NCBI RefSeq assembly: GCF_015668195.1
Contig: NZ_JADPFC010000005.1
Coordinates: 62,001 to 126,000, forward strand
DNA length: 64,000 nt
Reading direction: 5' to 3'
Origin: Romboutsia_C sp015668195
Lineage (GTDB): Bacteria; Bacillota; Clostridia; Peptostreptococcales; Peptostreptococcaceae
The translations under genes were made by a program, and so were the position numbers. Of this stretch, positions 1 through 6,918 are shown piece after piece. Numbering within the stretch: the first letter of the stretch is position 1; each line of letters begins with the position of its first letter. The notes under the pieces are model-generated. The model saw nothing but the letters and a program-made list of their open reading frames with translations. It was not told the DNA's origin and made no database searches.

Positions 1-782
1 CTAACAGCAAATATAGCAGCTTCATTAGCTATATTTGAAAGATGAGCACCATTAAATCCGTGAGTTTTTTTAGCAAGCAATTCTAAATCTACAGATGGAT
101 CAAGAGGTTTATTATTTGTATGAACTTTTAAAATTTCATATCTAGTATGATAGTTAGGAGCACCTATGTGTATATGTCTGTCAAATCTTCCAGGTCTAAG
201 AAGAGCTTCGTCTAAAAGATCAAGTCTATTAGTAGCCCCTATTATTATGACATTTGAGTCTTTAGTGAATCCATCCATTTCAACTAATAATTGATTTAGT
301 GTTTGGTCTTTTTCGTTATTACTTTCAAGATGTCTTTTTGCTCCAATAGCATCTATTTCATCTATAAAAATAATACTAGGGGATTCTTTTCTAGCTTTTT
401 CAAAAAGTGTTCTTACACGTTTAGCACCTACACCAACGTATTTTTCAACAAACTCAGAACCAGTAACATTGAAAAATGATGAATTTGTCTCACCAGCCAC
501 AGCGGATGCAAGTAATGTTTTACCTGTACCAGGAGGTCCATAAAATAATACTCCTTTTGGTATTTTAGCACCCATTTTTTTGTATTTATCAGGAGACTTC
601 ATAAAATCTACTATTTCAAATAACTCTTCTTTTACTTCATCTAAGCCAGCTACATCACAAAATGTAGTTTTAGGCTTAGTAGAAGCAGAGTCTTCCTTAG
701 GAGATTCTTTTTCAAGTTTAGTTTGAGCAAACACAGGTACTGGTTTGTTAATCTTTTTAAAGAAATTGTCTAACATTTTCAT
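1..782 (-). CDS. FtsH-like AAA+ ATPase/protease without N-terminal membrane anchor (partial, 3' end outside window)
   Basis: The reading frame runs off the left edge. It encodes an AAA domain of the FtsH type: Walker A GPPGTGKT at residues 82-89, Walker B IIFIDEIDAIG around 137-147, and the second region of homology with ATNRLDLLDEALLRPGRFD around 183-201. Only about 40 mostly polar residues precede the AAA domain, whereas FtsH normally has two membrane helices there, so this looks like a soluble FtsH paralogue. The zinc protease domain (HEXXH) would lie outside the window, so protease activity cannot be confirmed. Start choice: ATG at 782 lies 7 bases after a GAGGTG ribosome binding site; the in-frame ATG at 788 is only 1 base from it. 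It is divergent from infC. The family is clear; the exact role is unknown. Confidence 0.85.
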   Translation of the reverse strand, partial: MKMLDNFFKKINKPVPVFAQTKLEKESPKEDSASTKPKTTFCDVAGLDEVKEELFEIVDFMKSPDKYKKMGAKIPKGVLFYGPPGTGKTLLASAVAGETNSSFFNVTGSEFVEKYVGVGAKRVRTLFEKARKESPSIIFIDEIDAIGAKRHLESNNEKDQTLNQLLVEMDGFTKDSNVIIIGATNRLDLLDEALLRPGRFDRHIHIGAPNYHTRYEILKVHTNNKPLDPSVDLELLAKKTHGFNGAHLSNIANEAAIFAV

Positions 783-971
783 AGTCATACACCTCAGATA
801 AAAAATTATTTATTGGTTTTATAATTTCTAACAAACCAAAAATCATCGAAAAATCATTTGTTTATATTTAAGTATAACCAAAACTTTGTTTAATCATTAC
901 TAAGAATATAAATTTTAGGTTAGTTATACATATTATGAGAATTAAAAATTAAAAAAATAATAAAAAAATAG

Positions 972-1000
972 TTGCAAATAATATTTAGAAGTGATATATT
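972..1000 (+). promoter_or_regulatory. Probable sigma-A promoter of infC-rpmI-rplT
   Basis: TTGCAA (972-977) and TATATT (995-1000) are separated by 17 bases, about 20 bases before the structured infC leader. The match is good but not perfect, and the region is very AT-rich. Confidence 0.5.
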
Positions 1001-1020
1001 ATATAGAGTAATTAATAACA

Positions 1021-1172
1021 AAAGCAAGTAGAAGTCCGCTTCTCACCTTTCGACTTAGGTTGTCTGGTAAATATAAGTTCAAAACTTTAAATATATTATT
1101 TTGATATATTTAAGTTTATATAAATTTGTTGACTTATATGGCGGGTGATTATATCATTCGCCTTTTATTTTA
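1021..1172 (+). promoter_or_regulatory. infC leader (L20-type/IF3 attenuator) with intrinsic terminator
   Basis: The untranslated leader has a small hairpin AGAAG/CTTCT (1031-1044). It ends in a terminator hairpin, GGCGGGTGAT (1140-1149) against ATCATTCGCC (1153-1162) with two G-U pairs, followed by TTTTATTTT. The segment TCACC (1044-1048) can pair with GGTGA (1144-1148), which would break the terminator and could act as an antiterminator. Firmicute infC-rpmI-rplT operons are commonly autoregulated by ribosomal protein L20 through leader attenuation. That this leader binds L20 is inferred from position and architecture only. Confidence 0.65.
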
Positions 1173-1197
1173 TATAAAAATTTGGAGGTGTCCTACC

Positions 1198-1707
1198 ATT
1201 AGCAAGGAATTAGCAATCAACGAACAAATAAGAGAAAAAGAAATAAGAGTTCTTTCACATGATGGAGAACAATTAGGAATAATGTCAGCTAGAGAAGCTC
1301 AATTAATAGCTAACGAAAGAAACTTAGACTTAGTTATGATATCACCTAATGCACAACCACCGGTATGCAGAATAATGGATTATGGCAAGTATAAGTACGA
1401 ACAAGCTAGAAAAGAAAAAGAGTCTAAGAAAAAGCAAAAGGTTGTAACTGTTAAAGAAGTAAGACTTAGACCAGGTATAGAATCAAATGATTTAAATACT
1501 AAGGCTAACAACGCTATAAAGTTCCTTAAAAAAGGAGATAAAGTTAAGGTTGAGCTAAGATTTAGAGGTAGAGAATTAGGACATAAAGATCTTGGAAAAG
1601 AAGTAATGCTTAAGTTTATAGATATAGTAAAAGAGTTTGGAGAACCAGCAAAGCCACCAAAATTTGAGGGCAATAACATGGTTGTAATCATAGATCCAAA
1701 AAAATAG
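1198..1707 (+). CDS. infC: Translation initiation factor IF-3 (AUU start codon)
   Basis: IF-3 binds the 30S subunit, keeps it apart from 50S and checks start-codon pairing. The 169-residue product has the usual N-terminal domain (NEQIREKEIRVLSHDGEQLG), a lysine-rich linker around residues 65-85 and the C-terminal domain ending MVVIIDPKK. The best start is ATT at 1198, 7 bases after GGAGGTG. The nearest in-frame ATG is at 1126, which would put the leader terminator inside the coding region and add 24 residues foreign to the family. An AUU start is known for infC in other bacteria, where it lets IF-3 repress its own translation. First gene of infC-rpmI-rplT. Confidence 0.95.
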   Translation: MSKELAINEQIREKEIRVLSHDGEQLGIMSAREAQLIANERNLDLVMISPNAQPPVCRIMDYGKYKYEQARKEKESKKKQKVVTVKEVRLRPGIESNDLNTKANNAIKFLKKGDKVKVELRFRGRELGHKDLGKEVMLKFIDIVKEFGEPAKPPKFEGNNMVVIIDPKK

Positions 1708-1734
1708 ATGATAAACTGAGAGGAGGAAATAAAA

Positions 1735-1929
1735 ATGCCTAAAATGAAAACTCATAGAGGAGCTGCTAAAAGATTCAAAAAAACTGGAAGTGGAAAATTA
1801 AAGAGAGCTAAAGCTTTCAGAAGACATATATTAACTAAGAAAGCTGCTAAGACTAAGATGCAATTAAGAAAAGCAGGAATAGTTAGTGAAGGTGATGCTA
1901 GAAGAATAGCACAATTATTACCATACTAA
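1735..1929 (+). CDS. rpmI: 50S ribosomal protein L35
   Basis: A 64-residue basic protein with the L35 hallmark N-terminus MPKMKTHRGAAKRFKKTGSG and a normal length. GAGGAGG sits just ahead of the ATG. It lies 27 bases after infC and 58 before rplT, the standard operon order. Confidence 0.97.
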   Translation: MPKMKTHRGAAKRFKKTGSGKLKRAKAFRRHILTKKAAKTKMQLRKAGIVSEGDARRIAQLLPY

Positions 1930-1987
1930 AAATCGGATTAAATTAAAATAGAAATTTTAAAAGAGAAAAACAAAGGAGGTCACAGAG

Positions 1988-2344
1988 ATGGCAAGAGTTA
2001 AAAAAGCAATGAACGCTCGTAAAAAGCATAAGAAAATATTAAAGCTTGCAAAAGGATTCAGAGGATCTAGAAGCAAGTTATACAGACCAGCTAATACATT
2101 CGTAATGAAGGCGTTAAAGAACGCATATATAGGAAGAAAGTTAAAGAAGAGAGACTTCAGAAAACTTTGGATACAAAGAATAAACGCTGGAACTAGAGCT
2201 CATGGATTATCATACTCAAGATTCATGAACGGATTAAAATTAGCAGGTGTTGAAGTTAACAGAAAGATGTTATCTGAAATGGCTATAAACGATCCTCAAG
2301 GATTCGCTAAATTAGTAGAAGTTGCTAAATCAAAATTAGCTTAA
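1988..2344 (+). CDS. rplT: 50S ribosomal protein L20
   Basis: A 118-residue L20 with the typical N-terminus MARVKKAMNARKKHKKILKL and the conserved GLSYSRFMNGLK segment. L20 is an early 23S rRNA assembly protein and, in Firmicutes, often the repressor of its own operon, so it is the likely regulator acting on the leader upstream of infC. It is preceded by AAAGGAGG and followed directly by a terminator. Confidence 0.97.
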   Translation: MARVKKAMNARKKHKKILKLAKGFRGSRSKLYRPANTFVMKALKNAYIGRKLKKRDFRKLWIQRINAGTRAHGLSYSRFMNGLKLAGVEVNRKMLSEMAINDPQGFAKLVEVAKSKLA

Positions 2345-2362
2345 TTAAATAATTAAGTTCAT

Positions 2363-2397
2363 AAAAAGCCTTTGAATTTTATTCAAAGGCTTTTTTT
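2363..2397 (+). terminator. Intrinsic terminator of infC-rpmI-rplT
   Basis: GCCTTTGAAT pairs with ATTCAAAGGC (2368-2390) and is followed by seven T. The preceding A-run makes it potentially bidirectional. Confidence 0.92.
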
Positions 2398-2533
2398 ATA
2401 TACATGAAATTATAAACTTTATACTCTATAAAAAAATAAAAAATTATATAATATGAATACGTTTTGTTAAAAATATGTAAAGGAAGTTTATAAATTGTGA
2501 ATATTTTAAATAGGCCAATTTACATATCCTTTA

Positions 2534-2562
2534 TTGTTTTTATATAGGTTTTGGAATATAAT
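2534..2562 (+). promoter_or_regulatory. Probable promoter of ktrB-ktrA
   Basis: TTGTTT (2534-2539) and TATAAT (2557-2562) are spaced by 17 bases, 80 bases ahead of ktrB. I see no recognisable c-di-AMP riboswitch in the leader. Confidence 0.5.
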
Positions 2563-2642
2563 ATAGTAATAATTGAAAAGAAGGATGTATCTAATGAGAA
2601 AAAACTTATTAGCTATAAAGTGAGAAGGAGGCATAAATACAG

Positions 2643-4019
2643 ATGAAGACCATATTTAAGCGATTTATTGCTCTTATAAATAAAATGCAACCAACTCAAG
2701 TAATGGTTTTAGGGTTTGCTAGCGTTATATTAATTGGAGCGCTTCTATTAAATCTTCCTATAGCAACTCAAAGCGGAGAAAGCATCGGATTTATAGATGC
2801 CTTATTTACTTCAACATCAGCTGTATGTGTAACAGGATTAATAATGGCAGATACGGCAACTTATTGGAATGGATTTGGACACGTAGTAATAATACTACTT
2901 ATTCAAATTGGTGGTTTAGGATTTATGACAATAACCACGCTATTTGCACTTATAACTAAGAAAAGAATAAATCTGAAAGAAAGACTATTAATCCAAGAAT
3001 CTTTAAATCAATTTGATTTGTCAGGGTTAGTTAAGTTAACAAGGTATGTATTATTAATGACATTTACCATAGAAGGTATAGGAGCATTAATATTATCAAC
3101 AGTATTTATACCTCAATTTGGGCTATTAAAAGGAACTTGGTATAGTATATTTCATGCTATTTCAGCTTTTTGTAATGCAGGATTTGATTTAATGGGGCCA
3201 GTTTCAGGTAAGTTTACATCATTAACATACTATGTAAATAACTTTACAGTAAGTGTTACAATTTCATTACTTATAATATTTGGGGGATTAGGATTCCCTG
3301 TAATTTTAGATATAATAAAAAATAGAAAATTATCTAAATTAAATTTACATTCTAAAATAGTATTAATTACAACCGTGTCATTAATATTAGTAGGTATGTT
3401 ACTTATTTTAGTATTAGAATACAACAATCCTAAAACAATAGGAAAGTTAGGATTTGGTGGAAAAATGCTTGCATCGTTCTTCCAATCAGTAACAACTAGA
3501 ACAGCAGGATTCAATACAGTCAATTTAACGGCAATGCATGAGAATAGTTTATTTATAATGATAATATTAATGTTTATTGGTGCATCTCCTGCATCTACAG
3601 GTGGTGGTGTAAAAGTTACGACTATAGCTACTTTAGTTCTAACTGTTAAATCATTTATACTTGGAAAAGAAGATATAGAAGTAGGATCAAGAAGAATTGG
3701 AACATCAATAGTTAGAAAATCATTAGGAATATTTCTTATAGGTATAATTGTTGTTTTATCTGGAACTATAATTATAACTATAACTGACCCAAGTTTTAGT
3801 TTAATAGAAGCTGGGTTTGAAGTAGTATCAGCATTTGCTACAGTTGGATTAAGTCTAGGTGGAAGTCCTAATTTAAGTACATTAGGAAAAATATTTATAA
3901 TGTTATTTATGTTTATGGGAAGAGTTGGATCTCTTACAATATTTATGGCGATAATGTCTAGAAAAACAAAGAATAATCCTCCTATAAGATACCCTGAAGG
4001 GAAGATAATAGTTGGATAA
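2643..4019 (+). CDS. ktrB: Ktr/Trk potassium transporter, membrane subunit
   Basis: A 458-residue integral membrane K+ channel-like subunit of the KtrB/TrkH superfamily with four membrane-pore-membrane repeats. The selectivity-filter glycines are visible at G65 (CVTGL), G180 (CNAGF), G289 (RTAGF) and G402 (ATVGLS). The SPASTGGG stretch around residues 315-322 matches the KtrB intramembrane gating loop. Its cytosolic regulator KtrA follows 53 bases downstream. The start is ATG at 2643 behind a GGAGG at about 2626-2631, a rather long spacing. Function: sodium- or proton-coupled K+ uptake for osmotic adjustment. Confidence 0.93.
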   Translation: MKTIFKRFIALINKMQPTQVMVLGFASVILIGALLLNLPIATQSGESIGFIDALFTSTSAVCVTGLIMADTATYWNGFGHVVIILLIQIGGLGFMTITTLFALITKKRINLKERLLIQESLNQFDLSGLVKLTRYVLLMTFTIEGIGALILSTVFIPQFGLLKGTWYSIFHAISAFCNAGFDLMGPVSGKFTSLTYYVNNFTVSVTISLLIIFGGLGFPVILDIIKNRKLSKLNLHSKIVLITTVSLILVGMLLILVLEYNNPKTIGKLGFGGKMLASFFQSVTTRTAGFNTVNLTAMHENSLFIMIILMFIGASPASTGGGVKVTTIATLVLTVKSFILGKEDIEVGSRRIGTSIVRKSLGIFLIGIIVVLSGTIIITITDPSFSLIEAGFEVVSAFATVGLSLGGSPNLSTLGKIFIMLFMFMGRVGSLTIFMAIMSRKTKNNPPIRYPEGKIIVG

Positions 4020-4072
4020 TATAGCCTTTACTTATAGTAAAGAATAATTTAAGTGTGGAGAGGACGAAGGAA

Positions 4073-4744
4073 ATGAAGCAATATATAGTTATAGGTTGTG
4101 GAAGATTTGGAGCATCAGTTGCTACAACTATGCATCTTTTAGGTCATCAAGTGATGGCTATAGATAAAAGTGAAGAAATTATACAAAATATAGCAGATAA
4201 AGTAACTCATGCTGCTATAGTAGATGTAACAGATGAGCAGTCATTAAGATCTTTAGGACTAGGTAACTTTGATGTTGCAATAGTTGCCATCGGTTCAGAT
4301 ATAAGAGCATCTATAATGGCTACACTTATAGCAAAAGAAATGGGTGTACCTCATATAGTATGTAAGGCAAAAGATGAACTACAAGCTAAAGTTCAATATA
4401 AAATAGGAGCGGATAGGGTAGTATTCCCAGAAAGAGATATGGGTGTTAGAGTTGCACATAACTTAGTTTCTGATAATATACTAGATCATATAGAATTAGA
4501 TCCAGATTACTCAATTGTAGAGATAGTAACACCAAATAGTTGGGTAGGAAAGACTTTAGTTGAATTAAACTTAAGAGCTAAGTTTGAAATAACTGTATTA
4601 GCTATAAAAACAGGTAAGAGCATAAATGTTACTCCAGCTCCAGATGAAGAGTTAAAAGCAGGTAGTATTTTGGTTGTAATAGGTCAAAATAGCCATATAA
4701 GTACTATCGCATCAGAAAATGAAGAATTTATTAGGAGAAAGTAA
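4073..4744 (+). CDS. ktrA: Ktr potassium uptake regulatory subunit (RCK protein)
   Basis: A 223-residue cytosolic gating-ring protein. The N-terminal RCK_N Rossmann fold has GCGRFGASVA at about residues 8-17 and an acidic residue after strand 2 (AIDKSEE) typical of NAD(H)/ATP binding. The C-terminal RCK_C domain (about 140-223) in homologues binds c-di-AMP. The start is ATG at 4073, with GGAGAGG 9 bases upstream; a GTG at 4055 is in frame but its context is poor and the extra residues are not family-like. It forms an operon with ktrB and is only 2 bases from the next gene. Confidence 0.93.
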   Translation: MKQYIVIGCGRFGASVATTMHLLGHQVMAIDKSEEIIQNIADKVTHAAIVDVTDEQSLRSLGLGNFDVAIVAIGSDIRASIMATLIAKEMGVPHIVCKAKDELQAKVQYKIGADRVVFPERDMGVRVAHNLVSDNILDHIELDPDYSIVEIVTPNSWVGKTLVELNLRAKFEITVLAIKTGKSINVTPAPDEELKAGSILVVIGQNSHISTIASENEEFIRRK

Positions 4745-4746
4745 TA

Positions 4747-5544
4747 ATGCCTACAATAATAACAGCTAAAGATAATAATAAAGTAAAATATACGAAATCA
4801 CTACTTAAAACTAAAAATAGAAATAAAGAATCTAAATTTATAATTGAAGGATATAGAATACTAACTCTTGCAATAGAATGTAAGGCTAGTCTAGATTATG
4901 TATTTATAAATGAAGATTTTGAAAATAAAGAAGAACATCTTAAATTTTTAGATACCCTAAAAACTAATAATATAAAAATTTATAAAACTACTAATAAAAT
5001 ATTCAATGAATTAATAGATACGGAAAACACTCAAGGTATTTTAGGAGTAGTAAACTTTAAACAAAGAAGTATAGAAGAGTATTTAAAAGATGAGCATAAA
5101 TTTGTTTTAATATTAGATAGAATACAAGACCCAGGTAATATGGGTACGATAATAAGAACAGCAGATGCTGCAGGGGTAGATGCAATAATTGCATTAAAAG
5201 GATGTGTAGATATATACAATCCAAAGGTTATAAGGTCTACTATGGGTTCTATATTTGATATGAATATAATACATGCTACTCAAGAAGAAGCTCTTAGAAT
5301 TTTAAAATTAAAGAACTTTGATATAGTATCAAGCTATTTAAATACAAACAATTACTACAACACAGTTGAATATAATTACAAAACAGCTTTAGTAATAGGA
5401 AATGAAGCTAATGGAATAAATGATGAATTAGTATCAAAATCAGATATGTTGGTCAAAATACCTATATATGGGAATGCAGAATCATTAAATGCAGCTATAA
5501 GCTCTGCAATATTAATGTATGAAATAAAGAAATACTTAGTTTAA
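4747..5544 (+). CDS. TrmH/SpoU-family RNA 2'-O-methyltransferase (RlmB-like)
   Basis: A 265-residue SPOUT methyltransferase using S-adenosylmethionine. The N-terminal substrate-binding domain covers residues 1 to about 95. The knotted catalytic domain has three motifs: DRIQDPGNMGTIIRTADAAG (motif 1), VIGNEANGI (motif 2) and IPIYGNAESLNAAISSAI (motif 3). The target is probably 23S rRNA, but the exact nucleotide cannot be read from sequence. It starts 2 bases after ktrA and is probably cotranscribed with it; its position just before pheST is common in clostridia. Confidence 0.9.
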   Translation: MPTIITAKDNNKVKYTKSLLKTKNRNKESKFIIEGYRILTLAIECKASLDYVFINEDFENKEEHLKFLDTLKTNNIKIYKTTNKIFNELIDTENTQGILGVVNFKQRSIEEYLKDEHKFVLILDRIQDPGNMGTIIRTADAAGVDAIIALKGCVDIYNPKVIRSTMGSIFDMNIIHATQEEALRILKLKNFDIVSSYLNTNNYYNTVEYNYKTALVIGNEANGINDELVSKSDMLVKIPIYGNAESLNAAISSAILMYEIKKYLV

Positions 5545-5548
5545 CATC

Positions 5549-5578
5549 TTGTAAATATTATGCATAGTATGATATAAT
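5549..5578 (+). promoter_or_regulatory. Promoter of the T-box/pheS-pheT operon
   Basis: TTGTAA (5549-5554) and a perfect TATAAT (5573-5578) are spaced by 18 bases, just upstream of the T-box leader. Confidence 0.65.
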
Positions 5579-5584
5579 TAAACG

Positions 5585-5850
5585 CAAAAACAATATTATC
5601 AAATACTATGAAAGAGAAAAGTATTTTGAATTAACTTAGCACAGAGATAAGTACCGTAGGCTGTGAGTACTTTCTAAGTATCCAAAAGAAGTTCCCTCTG
5701 GAGTATTAAAGCTGAAATTATAGTAGGCTTTAACGTTAAAACGCGTTAAGTTTGTTAGAGGTGGTTTAATAATTTATAATTATTAAGCTACTAGGGTGGT
5801 ACCGCGAATAATAGTCTTTCGTCCCTAGATAGGGATGAAGGGCTTTTTTT
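5585..5850 (+). promoter_or_regulatory. T-box leader riboswitch (phenylalanine)
   Basis: This is the classic tRNA-sensing leader of an aminoacyl-tRNA synthetase operon. The conserved T-box AGGGTGGTACCGCG lies at 5793-5806. It is followed by the terminator, GTCTTTCGTCCCT against AGGGATGAAGGGC (5814-5844) plus seven T; the CCCT/AGGG portion is shared with the antiterminator logic. The stem I region (about 5608-5710) has the AGAGATAAGTA-type bulge. A UUC at 5692-5694 is the likely specifier codon, matching the downstream phenylalanine enzyme. Uncharged tRNA-Phe would stabilise the antiterminator and turn on pheST. Confidence 0.93.
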
Positions 5851-5883
5851 ATACAAAAAACTGCGAAAGGGTGAATTAATATA

Positions 5884-6903
5884 ATGCAAGAAAAATTACT
5901 TAATTTACAAGAAGCTGCATTAAATGAAATTAAAGATACTTCTAGCATAGAAGTTGTTGAAAGTTTAAGAGTAAAGTACATGGGTAAAAAAGGTGAGATA
6001 ACATCAATCCTAAAAGAAATGGGTAAATTATCAGCAGAAGAAAGACCTGTAATAGGTAAAGTTGCTAATGAAGTTAGAGCGGCTATAGAAGGTGCTATAT
6101 CTTCAAAGAAAGAAGAGTTAAAGTTAGCAGAAAAACAAAGAAAATTAGCAGAAGAAGTTATAGATGTAACTATGCCATCAAGACCAGTTAAGGTTGGTAA
6201 AAAGCATCCAATATCTCAAATAATAGATGAAGTAAATGAAATATTTATAGGAATGGGATTCTCTATAGCAGAAGGGCCAGAAGTTGAAACTATAGAAAAT
6301 AACTTTGATGCATTAAATGCACCAAAAGATCATCCATCTAGAGATATGAGTGATACTTTCTATATAAATGAAGAGTTATTACTTAGAACTCAAACTTCAC
6401 CAGTTCAAGTTAGAACAATGAAGAGTCAGGAATTACCAATAAAAATAATATCTCCAGGAAGATGTTTTAGATTTGATGCTCCAGATGCTACACATTCACC
6501 AATGTTCCATCAAGTTGAAGGACTTGTAGTTGGTAAAGATGTAACAATGGCACAATTAAAAGGAACTTTAGATATGTTCGTTAAGAAGTTATTTGGTGAG
6601 CATACAAAAACTAAGTTTAGACCACACAACTTCCCATTCACAGAGCCAAGTGCAGAAGTAGATGTTACTTGCTTTAAATGTGAAGGAGCAGGATGTCCAA
6701 TGTGTAAAGGTGAAGGTTGGATAGAAATACTAGGAGCAGGTATGGTTCATCCAAATGTACTTAGAAACTGTGGAATTGACCCAGAAGTTTATAGTGGATT
6801 TGCATTTGGTATGGGACTTGATAGAATAACAATGCTTAAGTATGAAATAGATGATATAAGACTATTATTTGAAAATGATATGAGATTTTTAAATCAATTT
6901 TAA
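5884..6903 (+). CDS. pheS: Phenylalanyl-tRNA synthetase alpha subunit
   Basis: A 339-residue catalytic subunit of class II PheRS. The N-terminal coiled coil (about residues 1-85) binds tRNA. Motif 2 is in the PGRCFRFDAPDATHSPMFHQVEG region, and motif 3 is GMGLDRITMLKYEIDDIR near the C-terminus. A CxxC-rich segment (CFKCEGAGCPMCKGEG), common in bacterial PheS, is present. Length is normal. It is controlled by the T-box upstream and followed 15 bases later by pheT. Confidence 0.97.
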   Translation: MQEKLLNLQEAALNEIKDTSSIEVVESLRVKYMGKKGEITSILKEMGKLSAEERPVIGKVANEVRAAIEGAISSKKEELKLAEKQRKLAEEVIDVTMPSRPVKVGKKHPISQIIDEVNEIFIGMGFSIAEGPEVETIENNFDALNAPKDHPSRDMSDTFYINEELLLRTQTSPVQVRTMKSQELPIKIISPGRCFRFDAPDATHSPMFHQVEGLVVGKDVTMAQLKGTLDMFVKKLFGEHTKTKFRPHNFPFTEPSAEVDVTCFKCEGAGCPMCKGEGWIEILGAGMVHPNVLRNCGIDPEVYSGFAFGMGLDRITMLKYEIDDIRLLFENDMRFLNQF

Positions 6904-6918
6904 TTAGGAGGATTTAAG

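Noticed and set aside
1380..1691. 103-residue minus-strand frame inside infC
   Set aside because: Antisense shadow of a clearly conserved gene.
2594..2623. Nine-codon leader peptide (MRKNLLAIK) before ktrB
   Set aside because: Has an AAGGAT upstream but no attenuator structure and no codon bias that would suggest regulation.
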